DNA of 64,000 nt, from NCBI RefSeq assembly GCF_004293625.1, contig NZ_CP033040.1:1426001-1490000 (forward strand). Direction: 5' to 3'. The notes under the pieces are model-generated. The model did not search any database. It was not told the origin of the DNA and was given only the letters and a program-made list of their open reading frames with translations. A program made the translations under genes and the position numbers. Within the stretch, counting starts at the first letter, position 1. Each line of letters begins with the position of its first letter. This document shows, piece by piece, positions 55,086 through 63,496 of the stretch. Source of the DNA: Thiomicrorhabdus indica. Lineage in GTDB: Bacteria > Pseudomonadota > Gammaproteobacteria > Thiomicrospirales > Thiomicrospiraceae.

Positions 55086-56498
55086 TCAAGCGTTCTTCGC
55101 TCTCTCCTCAACAAAAGCAATCGCCATATCTAATCGAGTTAAACAACGCTCTTTTCCAATCAATTGAGCGGTTGCATCAATCGCAGGAGATTGACCACCT
55201 CCGGTGATGGCAACACGTAATGGCATACCAACTTTACCCATCCCTACTTCAAGCTCATCTGCAGTGCCTTGGATACAAGCATGTATAGGTTCAGCAGTCC
55301 AATCGTCCAATGCGGTTAATTTCGTTCTGAGTAATTGTAAAGCCTCCAAAGCAGCTGGTCGTAAATGCTTTTTCGCTGCGCCGGCTTCAAACTCTTCAAA
55401 ATCGTTATAGAAATAAACTGCCCCATCAGCCATTTCAATTAAGGTTTTGGCTCGCTCACGTAAAAGATTAGCAACCTCCGAGAGTTTTGGACCTTGATCA
55501 AGGTCACATCCTTTGTCAGCCATAAATGGCGCAAGATGGGTTGCTAAATGATCAGCAGTTGCCACTTTGATATGTTGTTCGTTAATCCAAGTTAGCTTGA
55601 CACTGTCGAATGTTGAAGGTGAACCATTAACATGCTCTAAATCGAACTTCTGAACCATTTCATCAATCGTAAAGACTTCTTGATCACCATGAGACCAACC
55701 CAAACGGACTAAATAGTTTAGTAAAGCCTCAGGCAGGAATCCTTGTTCTTTATATTGGAGGACACTGACAGCACCATGACGCTTCGACAAACGAGAGCCA
55801 TCTTCACCCAATACCATTGGAATGTGCGCAAATTTAGGAAGCTCAGCGCCTAGCGCTTTGTAAAGGTTAATTTGTCGAGGCGTGTTATTTAAATGATCAT
55901 CACCACGAATCACATGTGTGACACCCATATCCCAATCGTCAACCACCACAGTTAAATTGTAAGTTGGCGTACCATCTGAACGAGCAATAATCAAATCGTC
56001 TAACTCTCGGTTGTTGACGACAACCTTACCTTTCACCAAATCTTCGATTTCAACATCACCATCAATCGGATTTTTAAAGCGGATTACAGGATCGACACCG
56101 GCCGGTGGTTCTCCAGAAAAATCACGGTAACGCCCATCATAACGAGGTTTTTCACCGTTAGCTTTTTGCTTTTCTCGCATTTCATCCAATTCTTCAGGCG
56201 TTGCGTAGCAATAATAAGCCAACCCTTTATCAAACAACTGCTGAATGACCTCTTTGTATCGGTCAAAACGTTTAGTTTGGTAGAACGGACCTTCATTGTA
56301 GTCAAGACCTAACCAAGTCATGCCTTCCAAAATGGCATTGACTGACTCAACACTCGAACGTTCAAGATCTGTATCCTCAATACGAAGAATAAAATCACCG
56401 CCATGGCGTTTTGCATAAAGCCATGAATATAAAGCAGTTCTAACACCACCGATATGAAGGTAACCCGTCGGGCTTGGGGCAAATCGAGTACGAATCAC
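55086..56498 (-). CDS. gltX: Glutamyl-tRNA synthetase
   Basis: Charges tRNA-Glu, three copies of which lie directly downstream on the same strand. Class I signatures are [15 protein letters not shown] (HIGH-type) and GSRLSKRHG (KMSKS-type). The zinc-binding cysteines of the E. coli enzyme are absent from the [10 protein letters not shown] region, which is common in other groups. I chose GTG 56498 (470 aa) because GGAG lies 6 bp before it and the protein then starts [10 protein letters not shown], matching the family. The gltX/tRNA-Ala-Glu neighbourhood is known from other gammaproteobacteria. Confidence 0.96.
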   Translation of the reverse strand: MIRTRFAPSPTGYLHIGGVRTALYSWLYAKRHGGDFILRIEDTDLERSSVESVNAILEGMTWLGLDYNEGPFYQTKRFDRYKEVIQQLFDKGLAYYCYATPEELDEMREKQKANGEKPRYDGRYRDFSGEPPAGVDPVIRFKNPIDGDVEIEDLVKGKVVVNNRELDDLIIARSDGTPTYNLTVVVDDWDMGVTHVIRGDDHLNNTPRQINLYKALGAELPKFAHIPMVLGEDGSRLSKRHGAVSVLQYKEQGFLPEALLNYLVRLGWSHGDQEVFTIDEMVQKFDLEHVNGSPSTFDSVKLTWINEQHIKVATADHLATHLAPFMADKGCDLDQGPKLSEVANLLRERAKTLIEMADGAVYFYNDFEEFEAGAAKKHLRPAALEALQLLRTKLTALDDWTAEPIHACIQGTADELEVGMGKVGMPLRVAITGGGQSPAIDATAQLIGKERCLTRLDMAIAFVEERAKNA

Positions 56499-56697
56499 AA
56501 AAGACTCCAAAGTTTTAGGAATAACAAGTAAATAAATAAGCGGCTAATTATAACGCAGTTCAACTTGTCTGTTCGTTTTCTCAACTGAAACAATACATAG
56601 AATTCATGGGCGTTGATGAATAACTTTTATAGTAAATTCATAAAAGTTTTCGCTAAGGTTTGCTATATTCAAATGCTATTTTTTGAGGAAAAATATA

Positions 56698-57678
56698 ATG
56701 GCAGAACAATCAAATCAAAGGCTCGCACATTTCCCCATTAATTTATTCGGTGCTGTTATGGGGTTTAGTGGCTTAACACTTGGAACTAAAAAATTAGTGG
56801 AGTTGGGACACCTACCTTTCATACTATTCACCTCCCTAGCGTTATTGACAGTTATTATTTTCACTGTCATTACATTGACCTATTTACTCAAAGTCATCAA
56901 ACACCCTGCTGAAGTCAAACACGATTTCCAACACCCTATTGCTGTGAATTTCTTTCCAGCATTTAGCATCAGCTTGATTTTGATAAGCTTATTTTTACAG
57001 AGTTTTTCAACCACAATCGCCAGCATAATGTGGCATTTGGGGGTTGTTTTACATTTCGTTTTAACGATTGTCATTTTAAATAGCTGGATGCATCATGAAA
57101 AATGGCAGATTACCCATATGAATCCTGCCTGGTTCATTCCAGTGGTTGGTAATATCTTAATTCCATTGGGTGCCGTACAGTTTGAAAACCTAGAATTAGG
57201 CTGGTTTTTCTTCAGCATCGGATTTATTTTCTGGCTATTGTTGTTCAGCATTGTAATGTACCGATTATTTTTCCACCCTCCTATGATGAAAATATTGGAG
57301 CCTACTCTTTTTATAATGATTGCGCCGCCCGCAGTTGGTTTTTTGGCTTACATGGCGCTTAACGGACACCAATTAGATGCTTTTGCCAAAGTGCTTTACT
57401 ACTTCGCGCTGTTTTTAACCATTATGCTACTAAGCCGTCTTCCGCAGTTTATCAAAGTGCCCTTCGCATTATCATGGTGGGCTTACACTTTCCCATTAGC
57501 AGCAATGGCACTTGCAAGCTTTTCAATTTATGAACAAAGTCAGATAGGACTCCATTTAATCATTGGGATGGGTATTTTGATTGGGTTAGCACTTTTAGTT
57601 ATACAGCTTTTCATTAAAACACTGGTAACCATTAAGAATAAACGATTGTGTAAGCCTCATCCTAAACCAAATCCTTAA
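56698..57678 (+). CDS. SLAC1/TehA-type anion channel or transporter (TDT family)
   Basis: Ten-helix inner-membrane protein of 326 residues with the family start RLAHFPINLFGAVMGFSGLTL and internal HMNPAWFIPVVGN and FHPPMM loops. Members include TehA and plant SLAC1, which pass small anions or dicarboxylates; the substrate here is unknown. ATG 56698 has GAGG 9 bp upstream. It has its own terminator and diverges from gltX. Confidence 0.85.
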   Translation: MAEQSNQRLAHFPINLFGAVMGFSGLTLGTKKLVELGHLPFILFTSLALLTVIIFTVITLTYLLKVIKHPAEVKHDFQHPIAVNFFPAFSISLILISLFLQSFSTTIASIMWHLGVVLHFVLTIVILNSWMHHEKWQITHMNPAWFIPVVGNILIPLGAVQFENLELGWFFFSIGFIFWLLLFSIVMYRLFFHPPMMKILEPTLFIMIAPPAVGFLAYMALNGHQLDAFAKVLYYFALFLTIMLLSRLPQFIKVPFALSWWAYTFPLAAMALASFSIYEQSQIGLHLIIGMGILIGLALLVIQLFIKTLVTIKNKRLCKPHPKPNP

Positions 57679-57730
57679 ATCGAAACTAAAACCTGTTTTT
57701 AGACAAACTGCATAGTCGATATTTTTAACG

Positions 57731-57767
57731 AACGCCGGTGTGACATCTGTTACCACCGGCGTTTTTA
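57731..57767 (+). terminator. Terminator after the TDT transporter
   Basis: AACGCCGGTG pairs with CACCGGCGTT around a 13-base loop, then a T run. It ends 43 bp before the M61 peptidase start. Confidence 0.93.
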
Positions 57768-57809
57768 TTGATAGAATGCAGGCAAGATTCATTCAATAAA
57801 CGATCAACT

Positions 57810-59717
57810 ATGTCTAATACCAATCACACCAGCCAATCCCCCGACACTCCAAACTCTTTTGACTTGCACTATCAAATAGAATGCTTTGACGCACATGCAC
57901 ATCTGTTTCGCGTCAAACTGGACATCCAACCAACTACTGGAGAAAAACAGACACTTTCTCTGCCGGCTTGGATTCCAGGCAGTTATTTGATTCGAGATTT
58001 TGCAAAGCATATTGTAGAAATAAACGCACGGGATTCGTCTGGCAACTTGATTGAGCTTATTCCAAATGGTTTATCTGCATGGGATTTTCAGTCCCAATTA
58101 CCTATTAGTGTTGAATATATTGTCTATGCATGGGATTTATCAGTCCGTAAAGCGCACTTTGACCAAACTCATGCATTTTTCAACGGCACCTCGGTATTCC
58201 TAGCCTTGGAAGAACAGAGAGACACTCCAGTAAAAGTAACGATGATTACCAATGACTTTACCCATGATGCTCAATGGAAAGTGGCAACCGGCATGCCAGC
58301 TCTAAAGGTCAACGAGCAAGGGTTTGGAGACTACTGGGCATCCAATTATCGCGACTTAGTGGAATATCCATTTGAGCTGGGTAATTATCATGAAATACAA
58401 TTTACAGCCTGCGGTATCCCTCACAAAATGGTATTTACCGGCCGGTTAAATGCCAATACAGATTTCGAAAGAATTCGCAGCGATGTTCAAAAAATATGTG
58501 AAACGGAAATCGAATTTTTTGGATTGGATGCACCTCAAAACCCTCCAATGTCAGAGTATTTATTTCAAGTGATGCTAACCACATCGGATTATGGTGGCTT
58601 AGAACATAGAAATTCTACAGCTTTAATCTGCGCCCGAGATGATTTGGCCTATATTGGTATGGAAAGTAACACCGATGGCTATATTCAATTTTTAGAGTTA
58701 TGTTCCCATGAATATTTCCACACATGGAATGTGAAAAGAATTCAACCCAAAGCTTATCAAGATTCCAAACTTGACCGGCCGGTAATCTCCGAACAACTTT
58801 GGTGGTTTGAAGGTGTTACCTCTTATTATGACGCGCTATTTCTATTGAAAAGCCAGATAATTAGTGAGGTGGACTACTTGAATTTGCTTGGAAAACAGTT
58901 AACCCGGATTTATATGATGCCTGGGCGCCACAAGCAATCGGTAGCCGAGTCGAGTCATTACACTTGGAGTAAGTTCTATCAACAGGATGAAGACGCCCCT
59001 AACAGTATTATCAGTTATTACACCAAAGGCAGTCTCATTGCACTAGCACTTGACTTAACACTTCGTCAACAAACAGAAAACCGCTGTAGTTTAGACACTG
59101 TCGTGCGATATCTCTGGAATGAATTTGGTTCTAAAAACAATGGAGTAGGAATCGGATTAGAAGAAAAACAAATCGAAGAGATTTGTTCTAGTCTTTGTAT
59201 TGAAAATGGCGGCCAATGCTTAAAAAGCTTCTTTGATCAAGTTCTGTATGGTAAAGACGATTTTGATTTGAAATCTTTATTCAAACCCTTTGGCTATGAT
59301 TTCATTTTACGTCCAGCGAAAAACCCGAGTGATACAGGTGGAAATATTGAGGCAGGTGTATTGCAAAAACTGGTTGAGTCCACACCCAGCTCCATTGGAG
59401 CAAGACTCCAAGACTTACCGGCCGGTGGAATTGAGATCACTCATGTCTGGAATCAACAAGCTGCCTATTTATCTGGCCTGACAAAAGGCGATCAAATTAT
59501 TGCCATTAACGGAATTAAAGTTCGTAATAAATCGTCATTTGAGCAACTTCTTGCAAGGCATCAGGAAGGACAAACCTGGGAATGCCATTATTTTCGTCGC
59601 GATGAGTTATACCAAACACAATTGACTCCACGCAAAGCACCACTTGATAGAGTAACCATTCAGCAAACAGAGTCTGATTCACGCCCTTCAAATAATTTGA
59701 AGTGGTTAAAGGAGTAA
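57810..59717 (+). CDS. M61 family glycyl-aminopeptidase-like protease with PDZ domain
   Basis: Zinc metallopeptidase of 635 residues. A beta-rich N-terminal domain (about 20-190) precedes a thermolysin-like domain with HEYFH at 300-304 followed by TWNVKRIQP, the M61 signature, and a C-terminal PDZ domain (about 535-620, SGLTKGDQIIAINGIKV). There is no signal peptide, so it is probably cytosolic. ATG 57810 lacks a clear Shine-Dalgarno. slyX follows after 6 bp. Three ACCGGCCGGT sites lie within this gene (58437, 58774, 59417), the densest cluster in the window. Confidence 0.9.
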   Translation: MSNTNHTSQSPDTPNSFDLHYQIECFDAHAHLFRVKLDIQPTTGEKQTLSLPAWIPGSYLIRDFAKHIVEINARDSSGNLIELIPNGLSAWDFQSQLPISVEYIVYAWDLSVRKAHFDQTHAFFNGTSVFLALEEQRDTPVKVTMITNDFTHDAQWKVATGMPALKVNEQGFGDYWASNYRDLVEYPFELGNYHEIQFTACGIPHKMVFTGRLNANTDFERIRSDVQKICETEIEFFGLDAPQNPPMSEYLFQVMLTTSDYGGLEHRNSTALICARDDLAYIGMESNTDGYIQFLELCSHEYFHTWNVKRIQPKAYQDSKLDRPVISEQLWWFEGVTSYYDALFLLKSQIISEVDYLNLLGKQLTRIYMMPGRHKQSVAESSHYTWSKFYQQDEDAPNSIISYYTKGSLIALALDLTLRQQTENRCSLDTVVRYLWNEFGSKNNGVGIGLEEKQIEEICSSLCIENGGQCLKSFFDQVLYGKDDFDLKSLFKPFGYDFILRPAKNPSDTGGNIEAGVLQKLVESTPSSIGARLQDLPAGGIEITHVWNQQAAYLSGLTKGDQIIAINGIKVRNKSSFEQLLARHQEGQTWECHYFRRDELYQTQLTPRKAPLDRVTIQQTESDSRPSNNLKWLKE

Positions 59718-59723
59718 ATAATT

Positions 59724-59957
59724 ATGGAAGCAGATAAATTCGTTGAACAACTTCACAGTAAACTCCAAGAAATGGAAATTCAGCAAACCTATCAAGATGA
59801 TGCTATTGAAACCATGGAACGCACGATTGCCGCTCAGCATCAGGAAATCCAGCTGTTAAATAAAAAATTAAGCTTATTGGCTGATTATATTAAAAGTCTT
59901 CCTAAAGACAGCAATATCAAAACGGTTGAAGAAGAAATTCCACCGCCCCACTATTAA
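59724..59957 (+). CDS. slyX: SlyX family protein
   Basis: 77-residue coiled coil with the conserved PPPHY C-terminus. The function of SlyX is unknown. It is co-transcribed with the M61 gene, and its terminator stem overlaps the stop codon. Confidence 0.9.
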   Translation: MEADKFVEQLHSKLQEMEIQQTYQDDAIETMERTIAAQHQEIQLLNKKLSLLADYIKSLPKDSNIKTVEEEIPPPHY

Positions 59958-59968
59958 GGCGGTTTTAA
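59942..59968 (+). terminator. Terminator overlapping the slyX stop
   Basis: ACCGCC at 59942-59947, inside the last slyX codons, pairs with GGCGGT at 59958-59963, followed by TTT. The rest of 59969-60157 holds no recognisable gene. Confidence 0.65.
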
Positions 59969-60157
59969 CATTGTTCATTCAGCTTTATTTGCTTAAAAAA
60001 CCTAAAATCGAAATAAAGTTGAATTAAGAAAAAACGGGAAAGCATGTTATTGCTCATCTCGTAAACCTATATCAAGGAGTTCTTATTCCCTTTATGTTCA
60101 TGTAATATGAAAACAGATTTGACTTAAACCCAACGATAGGGTGCATTAAAGACAACC

Positions 60158-60760
60158 ATGAAAAAATATATCTATCTTTTAATTTTAGTAGGACTATGGT
60201 TTCACTTTTACCATGTCGGTAAAATGAATCCAATTGGCGCTGGTGTCACCTCTGTTGGCGAACCCTATCAAGGTGAAAGCACAATGCAGCGAATTGACAT
60301 TGATAGTTTTGAGATTATTCCAAGAAAAAGCTTTGACGTCGAAGCTAGAATCTTAGATGCTGAACGTTATTATTTTGATCGCAAAGCTTGGCTATCGCCG
60401 ATGGATATTATTGTTGGCTGGAATAGTCTTTCAGATGAAAGCGTTTATCAATTAATCGATTTCAGTTTAAGTGACCGAACATACAGTTGGAAAAATAACT
60501 CTCCTACTGTTGATAATGACGAAATAAAACGTTCAACGGCAAATATCAGTATTATCCCAGCAGATAACACTATCGCTGATCAATTGGATATGCTTAAAAT
60601 CGGCCAAGTAGTGAACCTTCAAGGCCATCTAGTAGACGTGGAACGTACCATGCACTGGAAATGGAAAACCTCCCTAAGCAGAGAGGATTCTGGGGCAAAA
60701 GCTGGAGAGATTCTGTTTCTGCAATCGCTAGAAATTGTCGAACCAACACTCAGTAATTAA
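60158..60760 (+). CDS. Membrane-anchored or exported protein of unknown function
   Basis: 200 residues with an N-terminal hydrophobic signal anchor (about 4-20, YIYLLILVGLWFHFYHVG) and a soluble rest. Segments such as ARILDAERYYFD, WLSPMDIIVGWNSLSDE and VNLQGHLVDVE look conserved and beta-rich, but I do not recognise a named family. It is a single gene, convergent with rluB. Confidence 0.65.
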   Translation: MKKYIYLLILVGLWFHFYHVGKMNPIGAGVTSVGEPYQGESTMQRIDIDSFEIIPRKSFDVEARILDAERYYFDRKAWLSPMDIIVGWNSLSDESVYQLIDFSLSDRTYSWKNNSPTVDNDEIKRSTANISIIPADNTIADQLDMLKIGQVVNLQGHLVDVERTMHWKWKTSLSREDSGAKAGEILFLQSLEIVEPTLSN

Positions 60761-60858
60761 TCATCCATAAAGTGCTCAACTTATTGAACTAGAGGTAACA
60801 AGCCATTCTCAATCGAGAGTTTCTAGGATAGATCTCTATAAACTCTAAGGCTATGTAA

Positions 60859-61800
60859 TCATTTATTTCGATTGCTTCTGTCCGCACTACCAATGCGTGT
60901 CTTTCTTTGTGGTTTGTTACGCCCGAACTTTCCTGCAAGTGTTCGATCAGATTTACTGGCATTACGTTTACTTAAACCCGTTTTATCAAAGCGTTTAGTT
61001 GGACGTTTATCTGGCTGGGATTCTTCCGGCAAATCAACGGAACGCAGTAATTGATTGACCTGCTTCCAAGTAAGCTCTTCAGTTTTGCCTGTACGTAAAT
61101 TACGCGGCATACTCAATTCACCATAACGAATACGATGCAAGCGACTAACCTGAACCCCTTGCGATTCCCAAATCCGACGAACTTCACGTTTGCGCCCTTC
61201 TTTAATAATCACCTTAAACCAACGGTTCATCACGCCATCTTCAGTGGGTAATGGAATAATTCGATTAAACTTTGCCGGCCCATCTTCAAGTTGAACCCCT
61301 TTCTTCATAGCTTGCAGCATTTCGTCGGTCACTTCCCCAAATACACGCACCGTGTATTCTCGCTCCATTTCATAAGATGGATGCATCATACGGTTCGCCA
61401 AATCACCATTATTGGTTAAGACCAACAAACCACTGGTATTTAAATCCAAACGTCCAATACTGATCCAACGCCCTTGAAAAATTTTGGGTAACTGGGAATA
61501 AATGGTATCTCGGCCTTGTTCATCTTTGCGACTACACACAAGCCCTTCCGGTTTGTTGTACAAAATAACGCGGGTCGGTTGTTTCTGAACTCGACTGTCT
61601 TTTAATAATTGATCTTTATATTTAATTTTGTCCGCTTCAGTGACACGAACACCTAACTGAGCGATCTTTCCATTAACCTTAATCTGTCCATGTGCAATCA
61701 GTTCTTCACAGGCACGTCTTGAACCTAGACCTGCTCTTGATAGCACCTTTTGAAGTTTTTCACCGGCCGGTGAGGAATTTGAAGAGGAGTTCGATTGCAT
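60859..61800 (-). CDS. rluB: 23S rRNA pseudouridine synthase RluB
   Basis: RsuA-family enzyme that makes pseudouridine in helix 89 of 23S rRNA. The S4 RNA-binding domain (about 14-75, KLQKVLSRAGLGSRRACEE) is followed by the catalytic domain with SIGRLDLNTSGLL (catalytic Asp) and EGRKREVRRIWE. The basic, Lys/Arg-rich tail (from about 255) is typical of RluB. Length is 313 residues. A Pro-Ala-Gly encoded by ACCGGCCGGT lies at its very N-terminus (61762). Confidence 0.93.
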   Translation of the reverse strand: MQSNSSSNSSPAGEKLQKVLSRAGLGSRRACEELIAHGQIKVNGKIAQLGVRVTEADKIKYKDQLLKDSRVQKQPTRVILYNKPEGLVCSRKDEQGRDTIYSQLPKIFQGRWISIGRLDLNTSGLLVLTNNGDLANRMMHPSYEMEREYTVRVFGEVTDEMLQAMKKGVQLEDGPAKFNRIIPLPTEDGVMNRWFKVIIKEGRKREVRRIWESQGVQVSRLHRIRYGELSMPRNLRTGKTEELTWKQVNQLLRSVDLPEESQPDKRPTKRFDKTGLSKRNASKSDRTLAGKFGRNKPQRKTRIGSADRSNRNK

Positions 61801-61850
61801 AATGGAGCACTCTAATTAGTTAAATGAAAATAAAAGAAAAATCGGAAATT

Positions 61851-62507
61851 CTAAATATGAAAAATACTGTAAATCCAGTGCTGGAAAAAACTAAATGGAC
61901 CTAAAATAAAAGGGGTTAAAAAACCTAAGAACAACAAAGCAATTAGTACTATGAATCCATAGTTTTCGTAGCGAAGATAATAATACGCCCATTTTTTTGG
62001 CATTAACCAGCTTGCAACTCGACTTCCATCTAAAGGAGGAATAGGAAGCAGGTTCAGGACCATTAAAACTAAATTAATCGTTACACCAGCGACACCAGAA
62101 TAAATAAGAAACTGTCCAATATCCGGCTGTGAAGTCTGTAAAACCAATCCTGTTTTCAGAATGGCTGCCCAAAACAACGCCATTAAAAAATTACTGGCCG
62201 GACCTGCAACTGCAACAATCGCCATACCCTGACGTGGTTTTTTAAAGTTATTTGGCGTGATAGGAACGGCTTTTGCCCAACCGAAAACAAAACCACCCAA
62301 TGCCAAAAGTACTCCCGGAACAATAATTGTTCCAAGCGGATCAATATGTTTAATGGGATTTAATGTAATTCGGCCAAGCATTTTTGCAGTAGGGTCGCCT
62401 AATTTATTTGCAACCCACCCATGCGCAACCTCGTGCAAAGTAATCGCAAAAATAACCGGCAAAGCCCAAACCGCTAATTTCTGAATTAGGGTAAGCTCCT
62501 CCATCAT
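61851..62507 (-). CDS. Site-2 protease family (M50) membrane metalloprotease
   Basis: Intramembrane zinc protease of 218 residues with HEVAH at 25-29, the LGRITLNPIKHIDP loop and the third ligand in LLPIPPLDGSRV. About six helices; no PDZ domain, so it is the compact M50 type rather than RseP. The substrate is unknown. Two in-frame ATGs (62507, 62504) overlap the yciO stop, so it is translationally coupled. Confidence 0.9.
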   Translation of the reverse strand: MMEELTLIQKLAVWALPVIFAITLHEVAHGWVANKLGDPTAKMLGRITLNPIKHIDPLGTIIVPGVLLALGGFVFGWAKAVPITPNNFKKPRQGMAIVAVAGPASNFLMALFWAAILKTGLVLQTSQPDIGQFLIYSGVAGVTINLVLMVLNLLPIPPLDGSRVASWLMPKKWAYYYLRYENYGFIVLIALLFLGFLTPFILGPFSFFQHWIYSIFHI

Positions 62508-63127
62508 TGCTCAAAAACTCCTTGACCTTGACGAATTAAAACAGGTTCATCATCGGAAAAATCAATAATGGTGGTTGGCTCAAAACCACAGTAACCACCA
62601 TCTAAAATTGCATCCAATGCATGACCAATTGATTCCTGAACAGCCCAAGCATCCGTCAACGGAAAATCTTCTCCCGGTAAAATGCACGACGCAGTCAATA
62701 AAGGCTGATCAATTAAACTTAGTAATTCATTCGCAACTTTGTTAGGGGATACACGTAATCCGATATATTTCTTTTTTGGTGCTTGTAAACGTTTCGGAAC
62801 TTCTCTACTCGCTGGCAGCAAAAACGTATATGCGCCTGGAAGATGATTCTTTAAAAAACGAAACTGAACATTACCAACTTTAGCATACTCGGAAAGTTTG
62901 CTTAAACTGTCACACATAATAGCCAGTGGATGCTGATCCGGTAATTGACGTATCGCCCGAATTCTTTCCGCCCCTTTTTTATTGTCAAATAAACATCCTA
63001 AAGCGTAGCCTGATTCTGTCGGATAGGCGATAACACCTTGGTTATTTAAAATTTCCACCACCTGATCCAATAATCGTTTTTGAGGATTTTCAGGGTGGAC
63101 ACCAATATATTGACAATTGTGGTTCAA
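62504..63127 (-). CDS. yciO: YciO, Sua5/YrdC family protein
   Basis: 207 residues beginning with IGVHPENPQKRLLDQ and containing YPTESGYALGC and PGAYTFLLPA, which follow E. coli YciO closely. It has the YrdC nucleotide/RNA-binding fold. YciO is a paralogue of TsaC (threonylcarbamoyl-AMP synthase) and its activity in t6A synthesis is weak or debated. The neighbouring rnm gene matches the E. coli yciO-rnm neighbourhood. Confidence 0.9.
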   Translation of the reverse strand: MNHNCQYIGVHPENPQKRLLDQVVEILNNQGVIAYPTESGYALGCLFDNKKGAERIRAIRQLPDQHPLAIMCDSLSKLSEYAKVGNVQFRFLKNHLPGAYTFLLPASREVPKRLQAPKKKYIGLRVSPNKVANELLSLIDQPLLTASCILPGEDFPLTDAWAVQESIGHALDAILDGGYCGFEPTTIIDFSDDEPVLIRQGQGVFEQ

Positions 63128-63223
63128 AGTGACCTCGATTTAGCAAAAAATTAAAGGAATATTATAAACGCTATTACATTCAAAAGAGCTGTCAAAAAGA
63201 TAAATCCTGAGATTTTATTGCGT

Positions 63224-63484
63224 TTAGTTTTCGGGGGGAATCAATGAATGTTTCATATAGTCAACGGCCTGTTGGCCGGCATCCTGCGTTTTTTCAAGAA
63301 TTTTTGCATCTGGCATTAAAAATGCCGCAATTAACAGTATTGCCGCGACAATGAATAGTGCTTTCACAGCATTTAGAATAATTTTCAAAATAAAGAAAAC
63401 GATAATAAACGCACTAATAACCATTAAAAGCGCAAAAACATCACCGGCAATTAAATTACTGTAAATTTGGTTTATAAATTCCAA
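63224..63484 (-). CDS. Small two-helix membrane protein
   Basis: 86 residues with one long or two short hydrophobic stretches (about 15-36 and 42-57) and a hydrophilic end. It starts at TTG 63484, supported by GGAG 7 bp upstream; that GGAG lies directly after the rnm stop, so it is coupled to rnm. No family recognised. It is followed after 96 bp by yciO. Confidence 0.7.
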   Translation of the reverse strand: MEFINQIYSNLIAGDVFALLMVISAFIIVFFILKIILNAVKALFIVAAILLIAAFLMPDAKILEKTQDAGQQAVDYMKHSLIPPEN

Positions 63485-63496
63485 ATGAAAACTCCA

